A stretch of 64,000 nt of DNA from Rhodococcus oxybenzonivorans (GTDB taxonomy: Bacteria > Actinomycetota > Actinomycetes > Mycobacteriales > Mycobacteriaceae): contig NZ_CP021354.1 in assembly GCF_003130705.1 (NCBI RefSeq), positions 4,402,001-4,466,000 on the forward strand, read 5' to 3'. Positions 1 through 10,500 of this stretch are shown here, one piece after another. The position numbers and the translations under genes were made by a program. Below the pieces are notes generated by a model. The model worked only from the letters and a program-made list of their open reading frames with translations. It had not been told where the DNA came from and searched no databases. Position 1 is the stretch's first letter. Each line of letters starts with the position of its first letter.

Positions 1-31
1 GCCGCCCGAGGAGCGACGACGAGGAGTTCAG

Positions 32-664
32 GTGGACGGTGTGAGCGGAACGCGGCGCGTGGTCGCCGCAGCAGCGGTCGGCATTGTGGCGACTTTCGGT
101 CTGTCAGGAACGGCGTCGGCCCAGCCCTCGGCATCGAGTGTTCCCGGACTGGCGGAATTGCGCGCCCAGGCGGACAGGCCCGGTGAGCAGGTCGCGGTCG
201 AGGCCCTGGCCTCGTCCACGGCGCTTCGGGACGTGGCCGGGACGCACACCCCGTTCCTGTACACGGCACCGACAGTGGGCTGCGGCACCGTCGCCCCGGT
301 CACGCTCACCCTTGCCTCGGGAACCACCGACCCCGCCGCCGCGGCGATCAGCTTCCAGGCGCTCTCCGCCTACCCCGGCGTCGTCCAGTCGTCCGGGCTC
401 ACCGTCGCGTGGATCAACACCAATACCGGCGCCAGCGGCATCCTGCCGCTCGACGGCGTCACCGAGGGCGGCTACCCGTCGCTGTCGAAGGTTGTGACCA
501 CCGGACCGGGCACCGTCGTTGCGTCGATCTTCGGCACCGTCGGCTACACCGGCGCCACCTGTTATGTACTGCCCACCGTGGGGACGTTCCTCGTTCCCAC
601 CGAGGGTCCTCTGCCGGCCGACGCGGCCGGTCAGCCGGCGCCGGCTCCCGCTCCCCCGGCGTAA
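32..664 (+). CDS. Secreted protein of unknown function
   Basis: This 210-residue protein has a Sec-type signal peptide: Arg8-Arg9, a hydrophobic stretch at about 10-26 and an Ala-Ser-Ala cleavage site ending at residue 30. The mature part has two cysteines (in VGCGTV and GATCYV) that could form one disulfide, is rich in Thr, Gly and Ala, and ends in a Pro/Ala tail (PAPAPAPPA). GTG at 32 is preceded by GAGGAG at 21-26, a good ribosome-binding distance; GTG at 41 is a weaker alternative. I do not recognise a characterised family. It looks like one of the small secreted envelope proteins of mycolata. It is convergent with the helicase gene, and the two share a terminator hairpin. Confidence 0.75.
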   Translation: MDGVSGTRRVVAAAAVGIVATFGLSGTASAQPSASSVPGLAELRAQADRPGEQVAVEALASSTALRDVAGTHTPFLYTAPTVGCGTVAPVTLTLASGTTDPAAAAISFQALSAYPGVVQSSGLTVAWINTNTGASGILPLDGVTEGGYPSLSKVVTTGPGTVVASIFGTVGYTGATCYVLPTVGTFLVPTEGPLPADAAGQPAPAPAPPA

Positions 665-697
665 TGACCGGGGGCTCGGCAGGGCCTCTTCTCTGCG

Positions 698-729
698 AGC
701 CGCGCGGGTACTACTCGCGCGGCTTTCTT
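698..729. terminator. Shared terminator hairpin between convergent genes
   Basis: AGCCGCGCG (698-706) pairs perfectly with CGCGCGGCT (716-724) around a 9-nt loop, followed by TTTCTT on the + strand. The stop codon of the leftward helicase gene (711-713) lies in the loop. The hairpin therefore ends the rightward secreted-protein transcript and probably the helicase transcript too. Confidence 0.75.
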
Positions 730-2474
730 CTACTGTCGCGGTCACGCTGGAACTTACCGGCGTCGCGGTCGCCCCGGCCGGGCCTTCCCGAGGGTGGGCC
801 GGAGTCGGGCTGAAGCTGGATCAGCACACCGGAGATGCGGGTGCGCCGCAGGGCCTCGAGCGTCTCCCGGGACAGGTCTGCGGGTAGTTCCACCAGGCTG
901 TGATCGGGACGGATGCTGATGTGCCCGAAATCGCTGCGCCGCAGCCCGCCCTCGTTGGCGATGGCACCCACAATGGCGCCGGGCACCACGCGATGCCGCT
1001 TCCCCACCGCGATGCGATAGGTGGCGAGTTCCTGACCCTCCGGGCCCCGCGACCGGGTGGGCGGGCCGTCGTCGAATCGACGGGCCGGACGTTCCCGGGG
1101 TTCCCGCGGTTCACGCTCGCGACGCGGCGGCGGCGGCGGTTCGGGTGACATCAGGAATGCGTCACCGTCGCGCGACTGCACCGCGAGCGCTGCTGCGATG
1201 TCGGCGAGCGGCACGTCGTGCTCCTGCTCGTAGTCCTCGATCATCTTGCGGAACAACGCCAGGTTGTCGGAGGTGAGGCTCTCGGTGATGGAGTCGCCGA
1301 ACTTCGCGACGCGCTGCGCGTTGACGTCGTCGACGCTCGGAAGCTGCATCTCGGCCAGCGGCTGCCGTGTTGCCTTCTCGATCGCCTTGAGGAGGTGCCG
1401 TTCCCGGGGCGCGACGAACAGCAGAGCCTCGCCCGCCCGTCCTGCTCGACCGGTACGGCCGATGCGGTGCACGTAGGACTCCGTGTCGTGCGGAATGTCG
1501 TAGTTCACCACGTGGGAGATGCGGTCGACGTCGAGACCGCGGGCAGCGACGTCGGTGGCGACGAGGATGTCGAGAGCACCACTCTTGAGCTGGCCGATGG
1601 TTCGTTCACGCTGCGCCTGCACGATGTCGCCGTTGATCGCGGCAGCCGAGAACCCGCGGGCGCGCAGGCGTTCGGCAAGATCCTCCGTGGCCTGCTTGGT
1701 GCGCACGAAGATGATCATGGCCTCGAACGACTCCACCTCGAGGACACGGGTGAGAGCGTCGAGCTTGCGCTGATGCGCCACCTGCACGTACCGCTGCGAG
1801 ATGTTGGACGCGGTGGACGTCTTCGACTTCACCGTGATCTCGATGGGATCATGCAGGTACTGCTTGGAAATCTTGCGGATCGCGCCCGGCATGGTGGCCG
1901 AGAACAACGCCACCTGTTTCTGTTCCGGCGTATCGGACAGGATGCGTTCGACGTCTTCCTGGAAGCCCATCTTCAGCATCTCGTCGGCCTCGTCGAGGAC
2001 GAGGTACGACAGCTTGGACAGGTCGAGCGTGCCCTTTTCCAAGTGGTCGATGACCCGGCCGGGCGTGCCGACGACGACGTGGGCGCCGCGGCGCAGCCCG
2101 GACAACTGGACGCCGTAGCTCTGGCCGCCGTAGATCGGCAGCACATGGAGACCCGGAATATGGGTGGCGTACTTACCGAACGCCTCCGCGACCTGCAGAG
2201 CCAGCTCACGCGTCGGCGCGAGCACCAGGGCCTGCGGCGACTTCTGGGTGAGGTCGATCCGGGAGAGGATCGGAACCGCGAACGCGGCAGTTTTGCCGGT
2301 ACCGGTCTGGGCCAGTCCGACGACGTCGTTACCTGCGAGCAGAGGCGGGATGGTGGCTGCCTGGATCGGCGAGGGCGACTCGTAGCCCACATCGGACAGT
2401 GCCTTCAAGACCCGATCATCGATGTCGAGGTCGGCAAAAGTGGGCGGTTCGGGTTCACGTTCGATATCACTCAT
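711..2474 (-). CDS. deaD: DEAD-box ATP-dependent RNA helicase (DeaD/CsdA-like)
   Basis: A 587-residue ATP-dependent RNA helicase that likely acts in cold-shock RNA unwinding, ribosome assembly or mRNA turnover. The Q-motif region (YESPSPIQ) is near residue 31, Walker A AQTGTGKT at 55-62, DEAD at 161-164, SAT at 192-194 and HRIGRTGRAGR in the second RecA domain. An Arg/Pro-rich linker follows, then a DbpA-type RNA-binding domain (about 485-560), which is the DeaD architecture rather than RhlE. The reading frame stays open far upstream, but homologous sequence begins at MSDIEREPE, so ATG at 2474 is chosen. It is divergent from the nitrilase gene over about 108 bp. Confidence 0.93.
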   Translation of the reverse strand: MSDIEREPEPPTFADLDIDDRVLKALSDVGYESPSPIQAATIPPLLAGNDVVGLAQTGTGKTAAFAVPILSRIDLTQKSPQALVLAPTRELALQVAEAFGKYATHIPGLHVLPIYGGQSYGVQLSGLRRGAHVVVGTPGRVIDHLEKGTLDLSKLSYLVLDEADEMLKMGFQEDVERILSDTPEQKQVALFSATMPGAIRKISKQYLHDPIEITVKSKTSTASNISQRYVQVAHQRKLDALTRVLEVESFEAMIIFVRTKQATEDLAERLRARGFSAAAINGDIVQAQRERTIGQLKSGALDILVATDVAARGLDVDRISHVVNYDIPHDTESYVHRIGRTGRAGRAGEALLFVAPRERHLLKAIEKATRQPLAEMQLPSVDDVNAQRVAKFGDSITESLTSDNLALFRKMIEDYEQEHDVPLADIAAALAVQSRDGDAFLMSPEPPPPPRREREPREPRERPARRFDDGPPTRSRGPEGQELATYRIAVGKRHRVVPGAIVGAIANEGGLRRSDFGHISIRPDHSLVELPADLSRETLEALRRTRISGVLIQLQPDSGPPSGRPGRGDRDAGKFQRDRDSRRKPRE

Positions 2475-2569
2475 TGACCAGCAGTTTAGTGCACGACTCG
2501 GCGCCGCAGCGCCATGCCGGGTAAATACGCGGCCACCGGCACGGGAGACACCTGTGACGGGTCGTCGCC

Positions 2570-2575
2570 TAGCGT
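2570..2575 (+). promoter_or_regulatory. Leaderless -10 element, nitrilase gene
   Basis: TAGCGT matches the actinobacterial -10 pattern TAnnnT and ends 7 nt before ATG 2583. No Shine-Dalgarno sequence precedes that ATG, so transcription probably begins at or next to the start codon. Confidence 0.55.
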
Positions 2576-2582
2576 GGACGCC

Positions 2583-3380
2583 ATGGTCGATGTCGCCGTC
2601 ATTCAGTTCGCCCCCGGTCAGGACAAGCAGGAGAACGCGAGCACCCTTCGCAGGCTGGCCACCGAGGCGTCGGATCGCGGCGCACAGGTGGTCGTGGCCC
2701 CCGAGTACGCGATGTTCACGGCTCCGCGGACGGACCACCGACTCGTGGAGTCGGCGGAGGGACTGGACGGCACGTTCGTGACAGCGCTGGCCGAGACCGC
2801 CGCCCAGCTGCAGATACACCTGGTGGCCGGAGTCAACGAGTTGCTGCCCGGCGACGACCACATCTCGAACACGTTGGTGGCTCTCGGCCCGACGGGAGAC
2901 ATCGTTGCCACGTACCGCAAGCTGCACCTCTACGACGCCTTCGGATACAAGGAATCGGAGGTGATCCGCGCGGGCGAGATCGGGACCCCCGAGACGTTCG
3001 CCGTCGACGGTCTCACCTTCGGGATGCAGACCTGCTACGACCTTCGATTCCCGGAGGTCACCCGCCGCATCGTCGACGCAGGCACCGACGTCCTGCTCCT
3101 CCCTGCGCAATGGGTGCCGGGACCGCTCAAGGAGGACCACTGGTCCACGCTCGTACGGGCACGGGCGATCGAGAACACCATCTACGTGGCCGCGGCCGAC
3201 CAGAGCGCGCGCACGGGGGCCGGAGCCAGCATGATCGTCGATCCCATGGGTGTGACCGTCGCTGCGCTCGGCGAACGGGTGGGCACCGCCATCGCCACGG
3301 TCACCGCGGAACGCATCACCGAGGTGCGCGAGAAGAACCCCGCGCTTGCGCTGCGGAGATTCACCGTCACGGAGATCTGA
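2583..3380 (+). CDS. Carbon-nitrogen hydrolase (nitrilase superfamily, Nit1/Nit2-like)
   Basis: This 265-residue cytosolic amidase-type enzyme has the Glu-Lys-Cys catalytic triad of the nitrilase superfamily: Glu41 in APEYAMF, Lys113 in YRKLHLYD and Cys151 in QTCYDLRFPE. The YRKLHLYDAF segment resembles the Nit1/Nit2 branch, whose members hydrolyse deaminated glutathione or omega-amides. A glutathione-free actinomycete would need a different physiological substrate. The open frame extends upstream to 2514, but the family's MVxVAxxQ N-terminus fits ATG 2583 and a leaderless promoter sits at the right distance. The exact substrate cannot be read from the sequence. Confidence 0.88.
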   Translation: MVDVAVIQFAPGQDKQENASTLRRLATEASDRGAQVVVAPEYAMFTAPRTDHRLVESAEGLDGTFVTALAETAAQLQIHLVAGVNELLPGDDHISNTLVALGPTGDIVATYRKLHLYDAFGYKESEVIRAGEIGTPETFAVDGLTFGMQTCYDLRFPEVTRRIVDAGTDVLLLPAQWVPGPLKEDHWSTLVRARAIENTIYVAAADQSARTGAGASMIVDPMGVTVAALGERVGTAIATVTAERITEVREKNPALALRRFTVTEI

Positions 3381-3449
3381 GCTGTATTTCCGCGCCCGGA
3401 AGTGGAGTAGTTTCGAAGACGAACCGTTCTTCCCGATTCGGAGCGTTCG

Positions 3450-4079
3450 ATGCAGTACACCAGTCGGGCGGACGCCGGTCGTCGGCTGGCCGCCTCACTC
3501 GAGCATCTACGCGGAAACGACCTGGTGGTTCTGGGCCTGCCGCGCGGCGGCGTCCCTGTCGCCTTCGAGGTCGCCGCGGCGCTCGCCGCCCCCCTCGATG
3601 TGGTTCTCGTACGCAAACTCGGTGTCCCCTGGCAGCCCGAACTCGCGATGGGCGCGATCGGTGAAGGAGACGCCCGCGTCGTCAACGACGACGTCCTTCG
3701 GATCGCCCGGGTCAGCAAGACTGCCCTCGCCATGGTCGAGGCCAAGGAGCGCCGGGAACTCGAGCGTCGAGCGCAGGTGTTGCGCGGCGGCAGGAACCGC
3801 GTGCCGATACGAGGACGCACCGCCGTCATCGTCGACGACGGAATGGCCACCGGTGCGACGGCCGCGGTGGCCTGCCAGTTCGTCAAGAAGTCGGGGGCGG
3901 CGCGCATCGTCGTCGCGGTTCCGGTGGCCGCGCCCGAGGCCGTCTCCCGTCTGCGCGTCACGGCCGACGAGGTGGTCTGCCCGTACACCCCACTCGACCT
4001 CGGTGGCGTTGGCAATGCCTACGACGACTTCCATCAACTTGCAGACAGCGAGGTCACAGACCTGCTCGCCACCATATGA
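3450..4079 (+). CDS. Phosphoribosyltransferase-fold protein
   Basis: 209 residues with the type I PRTase signature VIVDDGMATGATAA, the PRPP-binding loop in which two Asp residues contact the ribose hydroxyls. The N-terminal LPRGGVPVAFEVA and VRKLGVPWQPELAMGAI segments are typical of a group found in many actinobacteria, often near stress genes and sometimes fused to dienelactone-hydrolase-like domains. The transferred base is unknown. ATG 3450 is preceded by CGGAG. The gene stands alone between the nitrilase gene (70-bp gap) and an unknown gene. Confidence 0.82.
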   Translation: MQYTSRADAGRRLAASLEHLRGNDLVVLGLPRGGVPVAFEVAAALAAPLDVVLVRKLGVPWQPELAMGAIGEGDARVVNDDVLRIARVSKTALAMVEAKERRELERRAQVLRGGRNRVPIRGRTAVIVDDGMATGATAAVACQFVKKSGAARIVVAVPVAAPEAVSRLRVTADEVVCPYTPLDLGGVGNAYDDFHQLADSEVTDLLATI

Positions 4080-4178
4080 CAGTCGTTCTCGAGTAAATCT
4101 CAGCGAGAGTGCAACGTTCCTGGAGTGACCGTCGATACACCGGACAGAGCACAGAACAGACTGCCTTTGGAGGATCTC

Positions 4179-4883
4179 GTGACCGTCTCTGCCGATACCG
4201 TCGAAACCGTGGTGGCCGCTTGTCGCGACCGGCTGGGTGATCCGTCCGGCTGGGTCACCTCTGATGTCTATCGGCACAGCCTCGCCCTGTGCATCATCGA
4301 GTCCGTGCAGTCGAGCGCGGGACACAGCGAGGTCGCCGTCGTCGACCGGTATCTGGCGTACCGCCGGGCGGACGCCGGACGGCCGCTCACCGACGGTGCC
4401 CGCGATCTGCTCCGCACCTTCGAGGAGGCAGGCAGTTCGGATCAGTGGGCCGGCAAGGTCGGCTCGTACAAGCGCCGCTACACCGCGACAGGTGTGCCGA
4501 TCGAGGCACGCCACATCCAGCAGGCAGCCGAGCGACTACACCAGCTCCGCGTCAACAGCATCGACGACCTCCTCGAGGCCGCTCGGGACGAGGCGGCGCT
4601 GGAGCAGATCCATCAGGCCTGGGTCGACGTGTGCGGTGAGCACAGCGACGTCACGTGGTCGCACTTCCTGATGCTCGCGGGAATCCCCGGGGTGCGACCC
4701 AACAGGGTGGCGGAGGTCTTCGTCAACGGCGCCCTCGGCATCTCGGAGGCGACCGATGCCGGTGCCGCGGACGAAATCCTCGAGGCCACCGCAACCGAGC
4801 TCGGGGTCGACCCCGAGCAGCTCGACTACGCGATCCGGCGGTGGCTTGCGGCCAATTCTCGCCGCCTCGACGACGTCGCGTAG
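4179..4883 (+). CDS. Unknown conserved actinobacterial protein with helix-hairpin-helix-like segment
   Basis: A 234-residue soluble, mostly helical protein. A segment near the middle (HFLMLAGIPGVRPNRVAEVFV) resembles a helix-hairpin-helix, which in other proteins contacts the DNA backbone without sequence preference; no catalytic glycosylase residues are evident. An in-frame GTG at 4125 would add 18 residues, but TTGGAGGATC at 4168-4177 sits exactly one ribosome-binding distance before GTG 4179, so the shorter start is preferred. I do not recognise a named family. It is followed by a 138-bp gap and the acyl-CoA ligase gene. Confidence 0.65.
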   Translation: MTVSADTVETVVAACRDRLGDPSGWVTSDVYRHSLALCIIESVQSSAGHSEVAVVDRYLAYRRADAGRPLTDGARDLLRTFEEAGSSDQWAGKVGSYKRRYTATGVPIEARHIQQAAERLHQLRVNSIDDLLEAARDEAALEQIHQAWVDVCGEHSDVTWSHFLMLAGIPGVRPNRVAEVFVNGALGISEATDAGAADEILEATATELGVDPEQLDYAIRRWLAANSRRLDDVA

Positions 4884-5021
4884 TTACCAGTTTACGTCTG
4901 GTTACACATATTCTCGCAGGTCAGAAGCAACTTACCCAAAACGGACATCGGCGCTAGTGCGAAACCCGGACAATTGTGATCGAATGCACATCCGTCATGT
5001 TGTTTCAGTGGAGGGGTCATA

Positions 5022-6839
5022 GTGCGAGAGTTTTCGGTACCGCAGTCGTTCTCAATTCCGGAGGACGCCTCTATGGCCGACTCGGTCTTCCGTCATGCCG
5101 AGGAGGATCCGACGTTCGTACCGTTCAAGCGTCCAAGTAACGGCGGCTGGACGGACGTCACCGCCGCCGAGTTCGCGAAGCAGGTCTCGGCAGTCGCGAA
5201 AGGTCTGATCGCGTCCGGCATCGAACTCGGTGATCGTGTCGCGATCCTGTCCGCGACCCGGTACGAGTGGGTCGTCATCGACTACGCGATCTGGACGGCC
5301 GGCGGTTGCACCGTCGCCATCTACGAGACGTCCGCGCCCGATCAGGCCAAGTGGATCCTCGAGGATTCCGGCACATCGCTGCTCGTCGTCGAGAACGCCA
5401 AGCACGCGCAGGCCCTGCGGGTCGTCACCGACGAGGCGGCGGATCTGCGGGAGGTGCTGCAGATCGATGCCGGGGCGAGCGAAGCGACGGGGGAATCATC
5501 CGGGGCTATCGAGGAACTGACGAAGCGTGGGCAGAGCGTCACGGACGAGCAGTTGCACGAACGTCGTCACCAGGTGCGAGCATCGTCGCCCGCCACCCTC
5601 ATCTACACCTCCGGCACCACAGGCCGGCCCAAGGGCGTGCAGTTGACGCACGCCAATTTCTACGCCGAGTCCGCTGCCGTGAAGCTGGCGCTCTCCGATG
5701 CGATGTACGCGGGCCGCCGCACCCTGATGTTCCTGCCGCTCGCGCACGTCTTCGCCCGCGCCATCTCGTTCGGCGCCTTCGACGCGAAGGTCACCGTCGC
5801 ACACACCGCGGATCTGACGACGCTGCTCGACCAGTTCGCCGCGTTCAAGCCGCACTTCATCCTGTCGGTTCCCCGCGTGTTCGAGAAGGTCTACAACTCC
5901 GCGAAGCAGAAGGCGTACGACGGCGGCAAGGGCAGCATCTTCGAGAAGGCGTCCGCCACTGCCATCGCGTACAGCGAGGCTCAGGACAAGGGTGGCGCCG
6001 GCCTCGGCCTCAAGCTCAAGCACGCGCTGTTCGACAAGCTGGTGTACTCGAAGCTGCGCACCGCGCTCGGTGGCGAATGCGACCGCGCCGTCTCCGGTGG
6101 TGCGGCTCTCGGTGCCCGGCTCGGCCACTTCTTCCGTGGCGTCGGCATTCCCGTGTACGAGGGTTACGGCCTCACCGAGACCAGCGCCGCCATCTCCGTG
6201 AACACCACGTCCGCGCAGAAGGTCGGCACGGTCGGCAAGCCGATCGACGGCCATGCCGCGAAGATCGGTGAGGACGGTGAGCTGCTCGTCAAGGGACCCG
6301 TCGTCTTCAGTGGGTACTGGCACAACGACCAGGCCACCGCCGACTCGATCCGCGACGGCTGGTTCCACACAGGTGACCTCGGGTCGATCGACGAAGAGGG
6401 ATTCATCTCGATCACCGGCCGCAAGAAGGAAATCATCGTCACCGCAGGCGGCAAGAACGTGGCGCCGGCGGTCCTCGAGGATGCCCTGCGCGCACATCCG
6501 CTGATCAGCCAGTGCCTCGTGGTCGGTGACGGTAAACCGTTCATCGGGGCGCTCATCACCCTCGACGCCGAGACCCTCCCCGGCTGGAAGGAACGTCACG
6601 GGCTGGCCGCCGACACCCCGGTGTCCGATCTGGTCAAGAACCCGGACCTGGTCGCGGAGATCGACGAGGCCGTGGCCGAGGGCAACAAGAAGGTGTCCAA
6701 CCCGGAACGGATCAAGAAGTACCGGATCCTCGAGGTCGACTTCTCGCAGGAAACCGGCGAACTCACCCCCACACTGAAGCTCAAGCGCAACGTCATCCAC
6801 AAGGAACACGGCGCGGCCATCGAGGCCATCTACGCGTAA
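5022..6839 (+). CDS. Long-chain fatty acid-CoA ligase (FadD15-like)
   Basis: A 605-residue AMP-forming ligase that activates fatty acids to acyl-CoA through an acyl-adenylate. Visible motifs are the P-loop IYTSGTTGRPKGV, the adenine-binding GYGLTETSAA, the aspartate motif GWFHTGDLG and the hinge ITGRKKEIIVTAGGKNVAP. The C-terminal domain is complete and carries a Lys/Arg-rich end. Length and motif spacing match the FadD15/bacterial long-chain ACS group. GTG 5022 follows GGAGGGG with ideal spacing. The gene ends just before a long stem-loop shared with the leftward hydrolase gene. Lipid metabolism is consistent with a rhodococcal host; exact chain length is unknown. Confidence 0.9.
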   Translation: MREFSVPQSFSIPEDASMADSVFRHAEEDPTFVPFKRPSNGGWTDVTAAEFAKQVSAVAKGLIASGIELGDRVAILSATRYEWVVIDYAIWTAGGCTVAIYETSAPDQAKWILEDSGTSLLVVENAKHAQALRVVTDEAADLREVLQIDAGASEATGESSGAIEELTKRGQSVTDEQLHERRHQVRASSPATLIYTSGTTGRPKGVQLTHANFYAESAAVKLALSDAMYAGRRTLMFLPLAHVFARAISFGAFDAKVTVAHTADLTTLLDQFAAFKPHFILSVPRVFEKVYNSAKQKAYDGGKGSIFEKASATAIAYSEAQDKGGAGLGLKLKHALFDKLVYSKLRTALGGECDRAVSGGAALGARLGHFFRGVGIPVYEGYGLTETSAAISVNTTSAQKVGTVGKPIDGHAAKIGEDGELLVKGPVVFSGYWHNDQATADSIRDGWFHTGDLGSIDEEGFISITGRKKEIIVTAGGKNVAPAVLEDALRAHPLISQCLVVGDGKPFIGALITLDAETLPGWKERHGLAADTPVSDLVKNPDLVAEIDEAVAEGNKKVSNPERIKKYRILEVDFSQETGELTPTLKLKRNVIHKEHGAAIEAIYA

Positions 6840-6853
6840 GCGGCTCCGCCGCC

Positions 6854-6895
6854 CGTGAGTGGCCGAGGAGTGCATCGACTCCTCGGCCACTCACG
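6854..6895. terminator. Bidirectional 17-bp stem-loop between convergent genes
   Basis: CGTGAGTGGCCGAGGAG (6854-6870) pairs perfectly with its complement at 6879-6895 around an 8-nt loop. There is no U-tract on either side, which is common in actinobacteria. The right arm includes the last codons and stop (6891-6893) of the leftward hydrolase gene, so the element can serve both convergent genes. Confidence 0.65.
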
Positions 6896-7520
6896 TGCGC
6901 GTAGCGCCCAAGATGAAGTCGCGTACCACCGCGGTGACCGCGGGGTGAACCTTCTCGTGCAGTAGGTCGTGACCGGCGTCGTCGAACTCCCGGAATTCGA
7001 GGCCGGCGATTCCCGTCGCCCATGTCCGGATCGAGTCGATGGGTGCGATGCGGTCGTCCACGCCGTGCACGACGAGCAGCGGCATCTCGAGAAGGCCCAA
7101 CATATCCGCCGTCTGCGCCGCGGCGGCGGACTTCGGTGTCCCGCACAGAATCGCGCACCGGAAGCCCGCGTTGCCACGCGCGAGGAGTTCCATCGACACG
7201 GCGGCACCCAGCGAATGTCCCATCAACGCCGTCGGGACGTGCGGTGCGCTTTCTTCGGCGAGGGCGGTGAGGAGCGCGCCGTCCTCGGCCAGTTCCGCGA
7301 CGGATCCCGGCTGGTCGCCTTCGGATAGGCCGTGTCCTGCCTGGTCGATGCCCCACACGCCGATACCTGCCGATGTCAAGGCGCGCGCGAAGCGATGGTA
7401 GTGACCCGTGTGCTGACCCATCCCGTGCAAGAACACGAGCTGGGCGACCGGATTGTCGGCCGGCCAATGCCGGTAGTGCACTCGTCCGGAGTGGCCGTCG
7501 AAGAAAGGCATGGCTGCCAT
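6891..7520 (-). CDS. Alpha/beta hydrolase (monoacylglycerol-lipase-like)
   Basis: A 209-residue serine hydrolase. The oxyanion-hole HGMGQHTGHY motif near residue 34, nucleophile elbow GHSLGA, acid in HGVDDRIAP and terminal His in DDAGHDLLHE form a full Ser-Asp-His triad. The HG-MG opening and the WGIDQAGHGLSEG segment resemble lysophospholipase/monoglyceride lipases, but the protein is shorter than most (about 280 residues), so the cap region is reduced. Start is ATG 7520 or 7511; neither has a clear ribosome-binding site. It is divergent from the nuclease-helicase gene with 69 bp between starts. Confidence 0.8.
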   Translation of the reverse strand: MAAMPFFDGHSGRVHYRHWPADNPVAQLVFLHGMGQHTGHYHRFARALTSAGIGVWGIDQAGHGLSEGDQPGSVAELAEDGALLTALAEESAPHVPTALMGHSLGAAVSMELLARGNAGFRCAILCGTPKSAAAAQTADMLGLLEMPLLVVHGVDDRIAPIDSIRTWATGIAGLEFREFDDAGHDLLHEKVHPAVTAVVRDFILGATRT

Positions 7521-7589
7521 TCTGGGGCTGTCACACCCCGATGGCACAATCGGGCGCGTGAACTCACCGGCAGAACTGGGGACATAGCT

Positions 7590-10500
7590 GTGTTCCTCCT
7601 CGACGACACGATCGTCTACAGCGCGAGTGATCTCGCCGCGGCTGCCACGTGCGAGTTCGCCTTGCTGCGTCGACTGGACGCCACCCTCGGGTTCGCGGCG
7701 GCGGGCGCGGCCTGCTCCCCTTCCGACGACCCCATGCTGCGGCGCACCTCCAGCCTCGGTGACGCACACGAACACCGCAGGCTCGAGCAGTTCCGCGCTG
7801 TCTTCGGCGACGGAGTGGTCACGATCGATCGCCCCGACTACACCGCGCTCGGCTTGTTCGAGGCCAATTCCGCTACCGTCGAGGCGATCCGGGCCGGTGC
7901 CGACGTCGTGTACCAGGGAACATTCTTCGACGGCCGCTTCCTCGGTTTCTGCGACTTTCTCGTCCGCGACGGCGACACGTACGCCGTCTACGACACCAAG
8001 CTTTCCCGACACGCCAAGGTGTCAGCCCTCCTGCAACTCGCCGCGTACGCGGAAGCTCTGCAGCGCAACGGCATTCCCACCTCCCCGGAGGTGCACCTGC
8101 TGCTGGGCGACGACAGCGACTCGTCGCACTCCCTCGGTGACATCGCGCCGGTGTATTCCGCCCGCCGGTCCGCCCTCGAACGGGTACTCGACGAACACCG
8201 CGACGAGCAGTCGCTCACCGAGTGGGGCGATCCCCGCTACACGGCGTGCGGCCGGTGCGACACCTGCGGGCCGGAGGTAGAGGGGCACCGCGACCTCCTG
8301 CTCGTAGCCGGGATGCGTTCGACGCAGCGGAGTCGGCTGATCGCGGGCGGTATCGACACCATCGATGCGCTTGCAGCGCACACCGGTAACGTCGACGGTC
8401 TCGCCGAGCGCAGTCTCGACTCGCTCCGCGCCCAGGCCGCGCTGCAGCTACGGCAGGAGTCGTCGGGAACACCCGAATTCGAGGTGTACTCGCCCGGCGC
8501 ACTCGGCGGGTTGCCCGCACCGGACGACGGGGACATTTTCTTCGACTTCGAGGGAGACCCGCTGTGGGCCGAGGACGGCTCGTCCGACTGGGGTCTCGAG
8601 TACCTTTTCGGTGTCGTCGAGGGGCCGCCGCCGGGCGAGAAGTCTGCCGCCCCGGTGTTCCGGCCCTTCTGGGCACACAGCCGCGCCGAAGAGCGTCAGG
8701 CCCTCGTCGACTTCCTCGACTACGTCATGGAACGCCGCGCCCGCTACCCCGACATGCACATCTACCACTACGCCGCGTACGAGAAATCGGCGCTGCTACG
8801 GCTGGCGGGGCGCCACGGAGTCGGTGAGGAGTGCGTCGACAATCTGTTGCGCGACAACGTTCTCGTCGACCTGTATCCCGTGGTCCGCTCAGCCCTGCGC
8901 ATCGGCGAACGTTCCTACAGCATCAAGAAACTCGAACCGCTGTACATGCCCGAGCAGCCGCGCGACGGAGACGTCACCAATGCCGCAGCGTCCGTGGTCG
9001 CCTACGCCGATTATTGCGATCACCGTGACAACGGCCGCCTCGGCGAGGCCCGCGACCTGTTGCAAGGCATCGCCGACTACAACGAGTACGACTGCGATTC
9101 CACCCTGAGATTGCGGAACTGGTTGCTGACACAGGCCGAGAAGCATGGTGTCGCTCTCCGTCCGCCGGGCGCGGCATCCTCTCCTGCCGCGGACGAGTCG
9201 ACTCCCACGGAATCGGCTCTACGACAGTTCGCCGGCTCCGGAACCGGCGACACCCGCGGGCACGATCAGCAGGCGGCCGCCCTCATGGCGGCCGCGGTCG
9301 GATATCACCGCCGGGAGCGGAAGCCCTTCTGGTGGGCTCACTTCGACCGTCTCGTCGTCCCTGCCGACGAGTTGTCGGACATCCGGGACGTTCTGGTGGT
9401 CGCGACGGCCGCCGTCGAGGAGACCTGGCACAAGAGCACACCGCGGCAACGCAAGCTTCGGCGGCGCCTGTCACTCACCGGACGCTTCGGAACGGGCAGC
9501 ACCGTCGGCCCCAAGACCACGATGTACGCGCTGTACGACACTCCCGCACCCGAGGCGGTCGCGGGTGACAACCCTCAGCAGAGGGGGACGTCCACCGTCA
9601 ACGTGCTCGAGGTCGCCAAGGACGAGCGTCGCCGCGACGTCGTGACGGTCGAGGAGCTTCTCGGCGGCGAGGAGTATGCCGAGCTGCCGGTGGCCGTCAC
9701 CCCCGGTCCGCCGATCACGACGGACCGCATCGAATCGGCTATCGCGTCCGCAGCCGACACAATGTGCGAGGTCCTGCCCGACCTTCCCCTGTGCGCGTCG
9801 GCAGACATCCTGCGGCGCTTCGACCCTCGGACCCGGAGCGGACGAGCGCTTCCATCGGTTCAAGGCACCGACTACGCGGCGGCCATCACCGCCGCCCTCC
9901 TCGACCTCGACAATTCCTACGTCGCCGTTCAGGGGCCGCCCGGCACCGGCAAGACCTACACCGGCGCCCGCGTGATCAAGACTCTCGTCGAGCAACACCA
10001 CTGGCGGGTGGGGGTTGTGGCGCAGTCACATTCGGTCATCGAGAACATGCTCGGCGGTACCGTCAAAGCCGGCGTGCCCGCGGAGTTGGTGGCGAAAAAG
10101 GACGGACGGCACCGCGCTGCAACGTGGACGGACATCGGCTCGAACGACTATCCCGGATTCATCGCCGAGGCGGAGACCACCGGATGCGTGATCGGCGGTA
10201 CGGCCTGGGATTTCGCGAATACCGATCGGGTGCCACCCGGAAGTCTCGATCTTCTGGTGATCGACGAGGCCGGACAGTTCGCGCTGGCCAACACCATCGC
10301 GGTCGGCGGCGCTGCCCGCAACCTCCTGCTTCTCGGGGACCCGCAGCAGCTTCCGCAGGTCAGTCAAGGCACTCATCCCGAACCCGTGGACACCTCCGCG
10401 CTGGGCTGGCTCGCCGAGGGGCACGGTGCGCTGCCCCCGAGCCGGGGCTACTTCCTCGAACGCACGTGGCGGATGCACCCGCAGCTGTGCGCACCGGTGT